Part shown: positions 1 through 8,705 of the stretch, in pieces | Numbering within the stretch: position 1 is the stretch's first letter | Layout: every line of letters begins with the position of its first letter | Assembly: GCF_013423485.1 (NCBI RefSeq) | Contig: NZ_JABFFR010000007.1 | Coordinates: forward strand, 62,001 to 126,000 | Length of the DNA stretch: 64,000 nt | Direction of reading: 5' to 3' | Source of the DNA: Azospirillum oleiclasticum | GTDB taxonomy: Bacteria > Pseudomonadota > Alphaproteobacteria > Azospirillales > Azospirillaceae | Notes under the pieces: generated by a model | Databases searched by the model: none | Told to the model about the DNA's origin: nothing | Seen by the model: only the letters and a program-made list of their open reading frames with translations | Translations under genes and position numbers: made by a program

Positions 1-799
1 GCGCCTGCTTCAGCTCGGCGTAGAGCTGGTCGAACTCCGGAAGCCCACCCCACAGCGGCGACAGGGCGCGCACCCTGGCCTCCCCGGACAGGCGCGGCAG
101 CAGCGATTCCATGGCCGGCCAATAGGCCTCGCACACGTCGGCGAGCTGCACATAGGGGTGCGGGGCAAGCGACACCTCCATGTAGTCGCGCAGCTCCAGC
201 ACGTCCTCGGTGCTCAGCCCCCTGGCTGCGGTCGGAGCCGGAGCGGCGGACCGCTCCATCTCCTCCACCAGCCGGCCGACCCAGGCGGCGGAGAGCGGCG
301 CGCGCGTCTCGTAGGTGCCGGACAGGTCGAACAGGAAGGTGTTGGCCAGGATCTTCACCAGATCGACCTCGCGCAGCATGCGCAGCACGACCGGAAAACC
401 GGGCGGCGTCGCCGCGGGTTTCAGGGTGAAGCGGGTGACCAGCCCGGTGGTCTCCTTCCCCCCCTGCGGGTTGACCTGGGTGAGGAAGTCGAGCTTCTCC
501 TGCTCCGCCCCCGATCCGAACACCGCCATGGCCGGCTGCTGCGGCGGCGTGATGAACTTGCCGATCAGGAACGACTTGCCGGCCTGGCTGGGGCCGAACA
601 CGGCGGCCGACATCGGGCGCACCGCGGCGGTCCCGAGCCGCCGCGCCTCCACGATGTTGCGCTTGAGGGCGCGTTCGATCCCGGCGCGCGCCGGTCCCAC
701 CAGCTTGGCGTTGTCGGCCACCCAGCCCAGCGCCTCGCCGGCGGCGTCGAGCACACTCCGGCAGGCTTTGCCGAGGGCTTCGTCCTTTTCCCGCACCAT
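1..799 (-). CDS. srfC: SrfC-like putative virulence factor, P-loop protein (partial, C-terminus outside window)
   Basis: Only the first 266 residues are present; the gene continues past the left edge. The reading frame starts at ATG 799, preceded by a GGGGAGG ribosome site and only 16 bases after the srfB stop, so the two are almost certainly co-transcribed and translationally linked. Around residues 69-76 there is a Walker A motif (GPSQAGKS), placed in a block reading AAVFGPSQAGKSFLIGKF, which is typical of the SrfC family (large putative GTPase/ATPase with dynamin-like features, known from the Salmonella srfABC operon). The residues before the loop are helical and charged. Function is not established even in Salmonella. 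Family assignment rests on the P-loop context plus the SrfB and SrfA neighbours. Confidence 0.8.
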   Translation of the reverse strand, partial: MVREKDEALGKACRSVLDAAGEALGWVADNAKLVGPARAGIERALKRNIVEARRLGTAAVRPMSAAVFGPSQAGKSFLIGKFITPPQQPAMAVFGSGAEQEKLDFLTQVNPQGGKETTGLVTRFTLKPAATPPGFPVVLRMLREVDLVKILANTFLFDLSGTYETRAPLSAAWVGRLVEEMERSAAPAPTAARGLSTEDVLELRDYMEVSLAPHPYVQLADVCEAYWPAMESLLPRLSGEARVRALSPLWGGLPEFDQLYAELKQA

Positions 800-815
800 C
801 GACCGACGCCTCCCC

Positions 816-3800
816 TCAGCTCTGCCAGCTCGTGTTCAGGACGCCGCTGTCGAGCCAGTAGCCGGCCTCCTGGTCGCGGTCGACACGGATCGTCTGGAAG
901 ACGAGCCGCAGATCCTGGGTCACGTCCTCGCTGGCCACGTCCCCGACGGCCGCGTCCCTGGCCTCGCGCAGCGTGAAATCCTCCGCGGCCCCTTCATCGT
1001 CGTCGGCGTCCACCCGTTCCAGCGTCACCGTCAGCGGCATGCGCAGCGACGCCACCCGGCGGAGGTTGCGGAAATCCAGGAAATACAGCGGGGTCGTCTT
1101 CCACCGCTCGAGCGGCAGCTGGCGGTAGCCGATGAAGGCCGGCGGGGTCACCGTGACGGAGTGGCCGCGCGGCGCCCCGCGCCGATCGAGGTCGATGTCG
1201 GTGTAGAGCAGCTTCTGCGCCCGGATCTGGTCGTTGCGTTCCATGACCCCGATGTAGCGGGCGGTGGAGCGCATCCGCAGCTCGCTGGTGCGCACCAGGA
1301 TGCCCTCGACCTGCCCCTCGCACACCTGGCAGAGCATGGCCCCGACGGCGGCGGTGGTCTTGGGGTCCTCGATGCGGCCCGTCGGCGAGTTGAAGGGGTA
1401 CCAGTTGCCGACGGCGTAGGTGTCCATGGCGATGATCCGGCCCGGCGGCACCGGCGCCTGCCCGACGATGGCGTCCTTGATCACCGGCAGCCGGGACGGC
1501 CGGCCGGCCAGCAGCAGGATGTCGCAGTCGTAGGCGCGCACCACGTCGCAGAGGTCGGTCAGCATCGGCCGCACCACGCCCAGGATGGTGCGCGCCAGAT
1601 TGCTGAACCGTGTTTCGATCACGAACTGGTCCAGCGCGAAGCCGGCGGCACCGGCCCGCCGCGCCGCCTCCGTCACATAGCCCAGCACCGCCTCGCGCGG
1701 CTGGCGGTCGGCGGGAAGCACATCGGCCAGCCGCAGCACCACCGGCTGGTCGTCGCGCCGCCCGGCCGACTCAAAGCGGGCGAGCAGCGCCAGGGCGGCG
1801 GGGCGCAGCACCTGGTTGACGAACAGGGCGCGCAGGGTGCGGTCCTGCTGGGCCATGCCCTCGCGGTCGCCGCCGAAGCGTTCGGCCAGGAAATGGTCGG
1901 GGTTGACGACGCCCGCGTCGGCCAGCGCGCGGCGCAGGCAGGGCAGCACCTCGCTCTCGATCACCTGCTTCACCACGTCGTCGCCGGCGAGCCGGAAGCC
2001 CTCCCGGAAGATCTGGCGGGGCAGGATGGTGCGGTCGCCGTCGGTCACCTCGTGCTGGATGATCATCAGGTCGGTGGTGCCGCCGCCCATGTCCATGCTG
2101 GCGATGCGCAGCATCGGATGCCGGGTCGCGGTCTGCCGGTTCCGCCGCATCATGGTGAAGAAGTCGCTGGGTGCCGTCTGCGCCTTCTGGGCGATCTCGT
2201 TGTAGAGATAGACCAGATGGGTCGCCGTCGCCTCGTCCCAGTCCAGCTTCAGCTCCGGCCGGCTGCGCAGCGGGTGCTTCGGGTCCCACTCCATCACCTG
2301 CCAGAGCAGGTCGAGCGCGTTCTTGGCCCAGCGTTTCAGCGCCTTCTGCTCGGCCACCGGCGTCGCCGAGGGGACGGTCAGGATGATGCGCCGCAACTGC
2401 CGCGGCTCGTCGCTGCGCGGGCGGTGGACCCGGACGGACGGGGCGTTCATCTGGATCAGCGCGTGGGCGACGATCTCGGCCAGCATCAGCATGTAGAGCG
2501 AGCCGCGCGAGTAGCTGGGCTTCATGGCCGGCACATCCTCCGGCCGCAGCGGCTCGCCCCGCTGCGTCAGCCGGCTGGGCATCGGCCCCTTGATCGGGGG
2601 CACGCGCTCCCCCGGCGCCAGCAGCCCGCCGTTGTTCACCCACGGCGTCGGTCGTTCCAGCCGGTCCCAGAGATAACGTTTTGGACTGGACAGGCCACTG
2701 CGGCCCTGGGTGCCGTCGGTGAGCGAACCCAGCCACGCGGCCTCCGGCCCCACTCGCACCGGGGTCGGCCACCAGAAGGCATCCCGCTTCGGCCGCCCGG
2801 AAATCCGCGAATAGGCGCCGAAATTGAAGCTGGCGGTGTGGAACTCCACCCGGCTCTCGAACGGGTCGCTGCAGGTGTGGGCGGGGTTGGACAGGTCGCG
2901 CAGCTCCAGCCGGTAGGCTTGGCTGATGTCCAGCCGCTGCGCGCCCTCCACCGCCTCCTCGATCAGGATGCCGCAGGTGCGGCTGTTGCCGATGTCGATG
3001 ACGAGGTTGACCGGGACCGGCTTGGCGTCGCGCAGATAGGGGCTCTCGTCGAGCAGGCGCAGGCGCGGCACCAGCGGGCCGGCGGGCGCGCCGTCGGGGC
3101 GGTCCTGACGCTCCTGCGCGCCCATCACCTGCAGGATCGTCGAGAAGGTCGCCCAATGGATGCCGGCGCGCGGCAGGTCGTCCTGCGTCACCCGGCGCCC
3201 GCCCCGCCGGGCGCTCTCTGCCTGCAGATAGACATCGCGCAACCAGCCACGCACCCAGTCCGTCCGCATGAAGGGATTCACGTCGTCGAACTCGGTCGCC
3301 AGACCGAAGAGCGCCATGTCGGAGGCGTCGCGCGGCTCGGGCATGACGTAGCGGCCGTCGCCCGGCCGTTCGGCCAGCAGCGTGTCCAGCGCCAGAGTGA
3401 CGCGCCAGAGGTTGCCGTCCTCGTCGGGCTCGGCCAGCCGCGTCACGAACAGGCGTGCCCAGTTCCAGGGCCCCTCGGCGAAGGCGCCGTCCTCGCGGAT
3501 GCGCAGCACCGGGGCGGGCAGCCAGCGCCCGGCCAGCGTGTCCAGCGCGCGGTCGCCGCGAACGGTGAAGACGTCGTCCTCCGATGCCGGCATGGTCCGG
3601 CCCGTGGCGGAGTCGCGGTAGTGGGGGTTGCGCTCCGCGTCATGGTGGACCCGGTGCAGCACCTCGGCCACCCGCCCGTCGGCGTCGCGCTCCGCGGGCC
3701 GCTGCTCGCAGAAGAAAGGTTGCTGCACCGATCCCGCCAACGCCGGGGTCACCCCGAAATCCAGGAACTGGATGCCCGTGTTGGGGATCAGGGTGACGAC

Positions 3801-3836
3801 GCTTCCCTTCTGCCAGCGGAACAAGCCCTTCAGCAT
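816..3836 (-). CDS. srfB: SrfB family protein, actin/Hsp70-fold ATPase
   Basis: About 1006 residues, the usual SrfB length. I chose ATG 3836 (MLKGLFRWQ...) over an ATG nine codons upstream because the next block, SVVTLIPNTGIQFLDFG, matches how SrfB proteins begin and a GAGGGAGA site lies upstream. Three nucleotide-binding elements of the actin/Hsp70 superfamily are visible: phosphate-1 near residue 280 (VIDIGNSRTCG), phosphate-2 near 584 (SMDMGGGTTDLM) and the adenosine loop near 777 (LLLAGRPSRLP). No signal peptide or membrane segment is evident, so it is probably cytoplasmic, acting with SrfC on membrane-anchored SrfA. In Salmonella the srf genes were described as SsrB-regulated; a biochemical role is not settled. 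Sits between srfA and srfC on the minus strand. Confidence 0.92.
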   Translation of the reverse strand: MLKGLFRWQKGSVVTLIPNTGIQFLDFGVTPALAGSVQQPFFCEQRPAERDADGRVAEVLHRVHHDAERNPHYRDSATGRTMPASEDDVFTVRGDRALDTLAGRWLPAPVLRIREDGAFAEGPWNWARLFVTRLAEPDEDGNLWRVTLALDTLLAERPGDGRYVMPEPRDASDMALFGLATEFDDVNPFMRTDWVRGWLRDVYLQAESARRGGRRVTQDDLPRAGIHWATFSTILQVMGAQERQDRPDGAPAGPLVPRLRLLDESPYLRDAKPVPVNLVIDIGNSRTCGILIEEAVEGAQRLDISQAYRLELRDLSNPAHTCSDPFESRVEFHTASFNFGAYSRISGRPKRDAFWWPTPVRVGPEAAWLGSLTDGTQGRSGLSSPKRYLWDRLERPTPWVNNGGLLAPGERVPPIKGPMPSRLTQRGEPLRPEDVPAMKPSYSRGSLYMLMLAEIVAHALIQMNAPSVRVHRPRSDEPRQLRRIILTVPSATPVAEQKALKRWAKNALDLLWQVMEWDPKHPLRSRPELKLDWDEATATHLVYLYNEIAQKAQTAPSDFFTMMRRNRQTATRHPMLRIASMDMGGGTTDLMIIQHEVTDGDRTILPRQIFREGFRLAGDDVVKQVIESEVLPCLRRALADAGVVNPDHFLAERFGGDREGMAQQDRTLRALFVNQVLRPAALALLARFESAGRRDDQPVVLRLADVLPADRQPREAVLGYVTEAARRAGAAGFALDQFVIETRFSNLARTILGVVRPMLTDLCDVVRAYDCDILLLAGRPSRLPVIKDAIVGQAPVPPGRIIAMDTYAVGNWYPFNSPTGRIEDPKTTAAVGAMLCQVCEGQVEGILVRTSELRMRSTARYIGVMERNDQIRAQKLLYTDIDLDRRGAPRGHSVTVTPPAFIGYRQLPLERWKTTPLYFLDFRNLRRVASLRMPLTVTLERVDADDDEGAAEDFTLREARDAAVGDVASEDVTQDLRLVFQTIRVDRDQEAGYWLDSGVLNTSWQS

Positions 3837-3918
3837 GATGCGCGCGTCTCCCTCGTCTCGCATGGCCGGGGTGGGGCCGCCGCCGGCGGCCGACTGCCCG
3901 GAGCCGCTTCCGGCGTCC

Positions 3919-5211
3919 TCATGGCATGGTCGTGGTGGTGACGTTGATCTGCCGCGAGTTGGTCGGCGCCACGCCGTCGTGATAGGTGGTGCTGGTCCCC
4001 TTCTTCACCCGGACCTGGAAGGGGGTTGTCTGCGAGCCACGCTGCAGGTTGTTCTTGACCACGACCTGATAGGTCCCCCGCTCCAGGTTCGCACCGGCGA
4101 AGTATATGTTCTCCACCGGGTTCGGCACGACGTTGTTGTAGTTGGCGTCGACGTCGAGCCGGCCGCCGCAGGCCTGGGTGTTGTTGAAGCCCACCACCGC
4201 CCCCGACGGGCAGATGACGAACAGGTCCAGATCGGACGGGGTGTTCCAGATCAGGGTGATGGTCAGCTCCCCGGACGCGGCACCCGATTCCCCCATGCGG
4301 CGCTCGAACTCGTCGGGCGGTTTCGGGGTGGCGGGCGGCGGGGCCGGGGTCGCGGCCGGCGGTGCGGGGCAGCGCGGCGCTCGGTTGAGACGCTGTTCGA
4401 GCTGCGCGATCTCGGCCAGCAACGCCTGCGTCGTCGTATCCTCCGGCGATGGCGGGGGCGAAGGCGGTGCGGCGGACACGGGCGCCGGGCAGTAATCGAC
4501 CAGCCCGCCGCCGCCCCACAGCCCGCAGCCCAGCAGCAGGATGTGGTAGATGGCGGCGAAGGTGATCGCGGCAAGCAGCCACAGCAGCCACCACCACGGC
4601 AGGGGCCGCCGGATGGCCAGCACCACCGGCTGCGCCAGCACAGGCTGGACCGGCGCCGTATCGGCGGGTTGCGGTCCCGCGGGCTGCACCCCCCCGGAAC
4701 CCGCCGGCACCACCGGCTCCGGGTCGCGGGCGCGCCGCACGAACTCCTTCAGAGGCTCGACCGGCGGCGGCCGTCCCTCCGGCTCCATGCTCCAGTTGAT
4801 CAGGACGGGCCGGCCATCGACGGCGAACAGGCTGTCCTCGACCGGGTCGGGCACCTGCTGGGCGCGCTCCAGCGTCTCGCCGATGAGACGGGCGGCGGCG
4901 CTGGAGGAGCGGACGAGCCGGGACGTCTCCTCGGCCAGCCGGGACAGCCGGTCGGAGAGTGCTGTGCGCAGCGCCTCCTGACCGTCCGCGTCGAGCTCGC
5001 CGAAGCGTTGGACGGCACCGCCTTCCGGCGCGAACCAGACGATGCGGCCGCCCTGGATCACCGGCTCGGCGAACAGATCGGCCAGCTCGTCGCCGGGACC
5101 GCCGCGCAGATAGCCGTCGATCTGGTCCCAGCATTCCAGGACCCGGCGCCCCGCCACGCCGGTGGGGCGCAATCCGGTGAGGGTGGTTTCGGCGATCGGC
5201 CGGCGCGTCAT
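3919..5211 (-). CDS. SrfA-like membrane protein with C-terminal YfaP/DUF2135-like beta domain
   Basis: 430 residues. The N-terminal 160 residues resemble enterobacterial SrfA (a GGRIVWFAPEGG block and the phrase FAVDGRPVLINW). One strong transmembrane helix lies at about 205-228, followed by a glycine/cysteine patch (LGCGLWGGGGLVDYC), a short coiled coil ending LEQRLNRAPRCP, a Pro/Ala-rich linker and a C-terminal domain from about 315. That domain contains SDLDLFVICPSG and GGRLDVD, as in DUF2135/YfaP periplasmic domains. Predicted topology: N-terminus in the cytoplasm near SrfB/SrfC, C-terminal beta domain in the periplasm. It lies four bases from the protease stop and precedes srfB. The fusion to a DUF2135-like domain is what I would check first; enterobacterial SrfA should be compared for it. 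Confidence 0.75.
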   Translation of the reverse strand: MTRRPIAETTLTGLRPTGVAGRRVLECWDQIDGYLRGGPGDELADLFAEPVIQGGRIVWFAPEGGAVQRFGELDADGQEALRTALSDRLSRLAEETSRLVRSSSAAARLIGETLERAQQVPDPVEDSLFAVDGRPVLINWSMEPEGRPPPVEPLKEFVRRARDPEPVVPAGSGGVQPAGPQPADTAPVQPVLAQPVVLAIRRPLPWWWLLWLLAAITFAAIYHILLLGCGLWGGGGLVDYCPAPVSAAPPSPPPSPEDTTTQALLAEIAQLEQRLNRAPRCPAPPAATPAPPPATPKPPDEFERRMGESGAASGELTITLIWNTPSDLDLFVICPSGAVVGFNNTQACGGRLDVDANYNNVVPNPVENIYFAGANLERGTYQVVVKNNLQRGSQTTPFQVRVKKGTSTTYHDGVAPTNSRQINVTTTTMP

Positions 5212-5215
5212 GCCG

Positions 5216-6541
5216 CTACTCCGGCTTGGCGGCGCCCGGCCGCTGGGCGGGAGCCGGCGGTGCCGGCGCCGGCCGGCCGGCGGGATTGGCCGGAGCGGCG
5301 GCGGGCGGGCTGGTCGCCGGGGGGCTGGTCGCCGGGGGATTCGCCGCCGGGGGTGCCGCGGGCGTGCCCGGGGCCGTCGGGGCCGTGGCCTGCCCTTGCG
5401 TCCCCGGCGCCGGCGGCGAGCACGGCGCGGTCGACGCTGTGACGGGCACGTTCTGCGCGGCCAGGAACCGCACGAGGTCCGCGGACGCCAGCGCGTAGTT
5501 CAGCCGCCCTTCCTCGCGCGCCAGGATGAAGGTGTTGATGCCGACCACCCGTCCGCAGCGGTCCACCAGCGGGCCGCCGCTGTTGCCGGGCGTGATCTGG
5601 GCGGTGTGCAGCACGATGTTGGTGCCGTTGCCCTGCTGCACCGCGGTGATGACGCCTTCGGTCACCGACGCGGTCGGCGCCTCGTCGGCCTCTCCCGACA
5701 GCAGCTTGCGGAAGCGCTCGTCGGTCGCCAGGACCATGCCGGGGAAACCGGCGGCGACGACGTTCACCAGCCGCTCGGCCGGCGGCGCGAACCCCAGCGG
5801 CACCCCGCGGTCGGCGCGCTCGATGCCGAGAAGCGCGAAGTCGGGCGATCCGGGGGTGCCGGCCGGGCTTTCGGCGATCACGCGGGCCTGCACGGCGCCG
5901 ACCGCCCGGTTCACCACATGGAGGCGGTTGCCCGTCTCCCCCTCGACGACGTGGCGGTTCGTCAGGATCTTGCCGGGAGCGACGATGAAGCCGGTGCCGG
6001 AGCCGATCATCTTGCCCTGCGCGTCGGTCTGCAGCACCAGGACGGTCGAGCGGTCGAGGAGATCGAGCAGCGAGCCGTTGAACGGCTGTCCGTCCGCCGC
6101 CGGTGCGGTGGGGGCCGGGGTGCGCTCCGGCGGCGGGGGCGGGATGGCGGCCCGGTCCTCCGGGGCCAGCGACTGCGCCCCCGGCGCGTTGGGGGGAAGC
6201 TGGAAGTTGCCGTCAGCGACGCAGACGCCGGCATCGAGCAGCCGGCGCAGGCTGGCGATGCGGTCCTCGAGCGCACGGTTGCTCTGGCGCTGGGCATCGA
6301 CCGCCGTCCGGTCCGGCGCGGGCGGCGGCTCGGCCGGCGCCGGGTAGCGCAGCACGCCGGGGATCACGAGGATCAGGAGCACGACCACGGCGACCAGGGT
6401 GACCACCGCCGCCGGCAGCCATGGCCGTGCCGGCTCGACGGCCACCAGCAGACGCCCGTCCGCACCGGCGACCGGCGGCACGCCCGTCGCGGGGCCGCCC
6501 TTGTCGGTGTCCGAAGTGCCGCCGGAGCCGTTCGCGGTCAT
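5216..6541 (-). CDS. membrane-anchored trypsin-like (S1/HtrA-type) serine protease
   Basis: 441 residues with one transmembrane helix at about 42-62, a short coiled coil with a cysteine (LRRLLDAGVCV, about 98-108), then a chymotrypsin-fold protease domain. The catalytic triad is visible: His197 in TNRHVV, Asp234 in SPDFALL, Ser321 in GNSGGP. There is no PDZ domain; the C-terminus is a low-complexity Pro/Ala/Thr tail (residues about 370-441). The protease domain should face the periplasm. The stop codon is four bases from the srfA-like start, so it belongs to the same operon. Trypsin-like domains beside VWA proteins and NTPases are a recurring theme in bacterial conflict and stress systems, but no substrate is indicated here. 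Confidence 0.88.
   Translation of the reverse strand: MTANGSGGTSDTDKGGPATGVPPVAGADGRLLVAVEPARPWLPAAVVTLVAVVVLLILVIPGVLRYPAPAEPPPAPDRTAVDAQRQSNRALEDRIASLRRLLDAGVCVADGNFQLPPNAPGAQSLAPEDRAAIPPPPPERTPAPTAPAADGQPFNGSLLDLLDRSTVLVLQTDAQGKMIGSGTGFIVAPGKILTNRHVVEGETGNRLHVVNRAVGAVQARVIAESPAGTPGSPDFALLGIERADRGVPLGFAPPAERLVNVVAAGFPGMVLATDERFRKLLSGEADEAPTASVTEGVITAVQQGNGTNIVLHTAQITPGNSGGPLVDRCGRVVGINTFILAREEGRLNYALASADLVRFLAAQNVPVTASTAPCSPPAPGTQGQATAPTAPGTPAAPPAANPPATSPPATSPPAAAPANPAGRPAPAPPAPAQRPGAAKPE
5307..5351 (-). repeat. 15-bp tandem repeat inside the protease C-terminal tail
   Basis: Two perfect 15-base copies (5307-5321 and 5322-5336) and a third degenerate copy (5337-5351). They encode a repeated PATSP/AANPP-like low-complexity segment in the protease tail. 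The unit is a multiple of three, so copy-number slippage would keep the frame. Confidence 0.75.
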
Positions 6542-6592
6542 GATCCGATCCCTTCCTGTGCGCCTGTCTTCATTCCTGGATCGCCGACCGGT

Positions 6593-7714
6593 TCAGCGGC
6601 ACGAATCGGGCGACGCCTGCCCCGCCGCCCGGGCGAGCAGCTGGGCGACCTGCGACGTGTCGCGGGGCTGGAAGAACTTGCCGCCCGTGTTGCGGGATAT
6701 GCAGTTCAGCCCCTCGATGGCCCGGCTGACCGCGACGACGTTGATGTCGATGTCCGACCTCTGCCGCTCCACGGCGGCGGCGGCGGCGCAGGGGTCGCCG
6801 CCGCAACTATCGAAGCCGTCGGACACCAGCACCACGTTGATGGCCTGACCCTGGCCCGCCGACCGGCGGGCGACCAGCGACGGCAGCGCCCGGATCGCTT
6901 CGGCCAGGGAGGTGGAATCGTTCAGAGCGGTGTTCCGGATGGCCTGCTTCAACTCCGCCCGGCGGTCGGCCGGGTAATGGCCGCGGTGCTGCGGCGGACC
7001 GCAGGGAGCGAAGGTGACGAAATCGAACGCCACGTTTTGGGAGGCGGCATCCACGAGGGATGTCAGCGCGTCCTTGGCGAGCGTGATCCGCCGCGGTCCG
7101 GGGACGGCCTCCATCTCCCGCTCCAGGGCGCTCGCCATCGGCATCGCGGCCAGCCGCTCGAGGAAGGAACCCGACTTGATGGATTCCATGAGCTCGTAGA
7201 AGCGGCTTTCCGTCGCGGCCGGCACGTCGTAGGAGAGTTGCATGCTCTTGGAGACGTCGAGCAGCAGCACCACGCTGTCCGAGCGCTTGACGCCGCAGAC
7301 CTGGGCTGGCGGTGGCGGCGGAGCGGGCGGTGGCGGAGCGGCCGGCCGCTCCGCCGGGGGAGGAGGTGGGGGTGGCGGGGCTTCGGCGACCGGCGGCACC
7401 GGTGGCGGAACGGGCGGCGGCGGAGCGGGAGGCGGCGGGGCCGCAGCCACCGGCGGGCAGGACGGCGCCAGCGACAGGCGGCGCTCCATCTGCGCCAGTT
7501 CGCGCGCCAGCGCCTCGCCCCGCAGCCGTTCGGCGTCGCCGGGGTCGGGTTGCTGCGGCATCGACGGCGCCTCGCAGCTGTTCACCAGCACGCCGACGCC
7601 CGGAATCGCCACGCCGCAGGCCGCGAGGGTGAGCCAGCCGATGACCGCGGCCAGCACGGCGAACGCCGCGAACAACCCGCCCGCCAACAGGGTACCGGCT
7701 CGGAGCTGGGCCAC
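6593..7714 (-). CDS. membrane-anchored von Willebrand factor A domain protein
   Basis: About 373 residues from GTG 7714, chosen because GGAG lies seven bases upstream and the hydrophobic segment then starts near residue 10. An upstream ATG at 7840 would add 42 residues with no family character and would reach the divergent promoter region. Order: transmembrane helix (about 10-33), small-residue/cysteine patch (AACGVAIPGVGVLVNSC), short coiled coil ending MERRLSLAPSCP (about 68-87), Pro-rich linker to about 138, then a VWA domain with the MIDAS motif DVSKS (153-157). The domain carries several cysteines (FAPCG, FDSCGGDPC, LNCIS) that could form periplasmic disulfides. First gene of the inferred VWA-protease-srfA-srfB-srfC operon. 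Probably a protein-protein or metal-dependent adhesion module. Confidence 0.85.
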   Translation of the reverse strand: MAQLRAGTLLAGGLFAAFAVLAAVIGWLTLAACGVAIPGVGVLVNSCEAPSMPQQPDPGDAERLRGEALARELAQMERRLSLAPSCPPVAAAPPPPAPPPPVPPPVPPVAEAPPPPPPPPAERPAAPPPPAPPPPPAQVCGVKRSDSVVLLLDVSKSMQLSYDVPAATESRFYELMESIKSGSFLERLAAMPMASALEREMEAVPGPRRITLAKDALTSLVDAASQNVAFDFVTFAPCGPPQHRGHYPADRRAELKQAIRNTALNDSTSLAEAIRALPSLVARRSAGQGQAINVVLVSDGFDSCGGDPCAAAAAVERQRSDIDINVVAVSRAIEGLNCISRNTGGKFFQPRDTSQVAQLLARAAGQASPDSCR

Positions 7715-7842
7715 CGCGTTTCTCCATCGCGTGATCAGGCAACGGGCACGTCCGACGCCCCACCGGCACCCGACGGGCCGGCGGACATCCTCGTCCCGTA
7801 TACAAGCCGCAGAGGAAAATTCAACAGAAATTCCACGCACGA

Positions 7843-7879
7843 TTGACCGGTTGATCGGGCATTATTATCAATGTAGAAT
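7843..7879 (+). promoter_or_regulatory. candidate overlapping sigma-70-type promoters for the lipoprotein pair
   Basis: TTGACC (7843-7848) is 17 bases from TATCAA (7866-7871), and TTGATC (7851-7856) is 17 bases from TAGAAT (7874-7879). Both lie in a conspicuously AT-rich stretch between the divergent VWA and lipoprotein genes. Transcription would start near 7880-7886 and leave a leader of about 135 bases before ATG 8019. Confidence 0.4.
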
Positions 7880-7886
7880 ATTTTCC

Positions 7887-7907
7887 GCATGTCAGGATCG
7901 GACATGC
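7887..7907. promoter_or_regulatory. inverted repeat, candidate operator between the divergent Srf-block transcripts
   Basis: GCATGTC (7887-7893) and GACATGC (7901-7907) form a perfect 7-base inverted repeat with a 7-base spacer, just downstream of the candidate -10 elements. The symmetry and position suit a dimeric repressor site or a 5' hairpin. No cognate regulator is encoded in this block. Confidence 0.35.
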
Positions 7908-8018
7908 CGAAGGATCTTACACAGTCTCCGCATGCCGGACCATGCACATCACTGGATCATGCACGATCAAGCCGGTTCGCTTGTCAAGCTTAGCACGACC
8001 CACAATTGGAGAGGTGAT

Positions 8019-8705
8019 ATGATTGGATCGCGTGCATTAAAGATCGTTGCGGTCTTGACCACGATCCTCTTCACCGCATCATGCGCGACCAGCTCCGGCG
8101 GTGGGTCCATGAACGCCGACCAGAAGGCGCTGGCGGACTACTCCACGGATTACGCCGTCGCCGGTGCGATCGGTGGCGCCGTTTTGGGCTGCGTGCTCGG
8201 CGCGCTCATCAGCAACAACCGCGGCGCGGGCTGCGCCGGCGGCGCGGTTGCCGGTGGCCTCGCCGGCGGTGTGGCCGGCTACCATTTCGCCCAGACGCAG
8301 CAACAATACGCGGCGGCGGGTGCGCAGGTGGCGATCGACCGCAGCAAGCTCACCGAGGAGATCGCCAAGGCCCAGAACACCCGGCTGGCGGCCGAGCGCG
8401 TTTCCAACGATGCCAAGGCCGACATCGACCGGCTGAAGCGGCAGGTGGCATCGGGGCAGGCGTCGCAGGCGCAGCTCACCGCTCGGGTCGATACCCTCAA
8501 CCGCGACATCAAGAACACGCGGGCCGCCGCGGACCGGATGCGCACGAAGATCGGCGAGATCGAGTCCGACATCGCGCGCGGCAATATGCCCCAAAGCGAT
8601 CGCGTCGCGCTGACCAGGGCCAGGGATCAGCTGCGCCAGGAACTTGCCAAGCTTGAGGAGTATCTCGGGGCCATGGAAGGCACCGCGGGGGTGGCGGGTG
8701 TCTGA
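8019..8705 (+). CDS. glycine-zipper, coiled-coil lipoprotein of the Srf block
   Basis: 228 residues from ATG 8019, which has a GGAGAGG ribosome site five bases upstream. A lipoprotein signal is clear: short basic start, hydrophobic core and lipobox TASC at about residues 20-23. Residues about 45-90 form a hydrophobic glycine-zipper region with repeated GG and AGG motifs, suggesting membrane insertion or tight helix packing. The rest is a long charged coiled coil (IDRLKRQV, VDTLNRDI, KIGEIESDI). It starts divergently from the VWA gene and overlaps the next lipoprotein gene. I recognise no named family. Similar glycine-zipper lipoproteins sit in the outer membrane. By position it is probably an envelope partner of the SrfABC/VWA/protease set. 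Confidence 0.85.
   Translation: MIGSRALKIVAVLTTILFTASCATSSGGGSMNADQKALADYSTDYAVAGAIGGAVLGCVLGALISNNRGAGCAGGAVAGGLAGGVAGYHFAQTQQQYAAAGAQVAIDRSKLTEEIAKAQNTRLAAERVSNDAKADIDRLKRQVASGQASQAQLTARVDTLNRDIKNTRAAADRMRTKIGEIESDIARGNMPQSDRVALTRARDQLRQELAKLEEYLGAMEGTAGVAGV

Noticed and set aside
315..3941. Very long open frame on the plus strand opposite srfB
   Set aside because: It is the shadow of srfB in GC-rich DNA: rich in Arg, Gly, Pro and His with no fold or family; the minus-strand product has all the expected motifs.
5307..5351. Tandem 15-mers as a CRISPR-like array
   Set aside because: Units are contiguous with no spacers and encode a protein tail.
7715..7840. Extension of the VWA gene to ATG 7840
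   Set aside because: The extra residues lack family character and would overlap the divergent promoter; GTG 7714 has a well-spaced ribosome site.
5162..7846. Long plus-strand open frame opposite the VWA and protease genes
   Set aside because: Low-complexity Arg/Gly-rich translation with no motif; the minus strand has catalytic triads, MIDAS and membrane helices.
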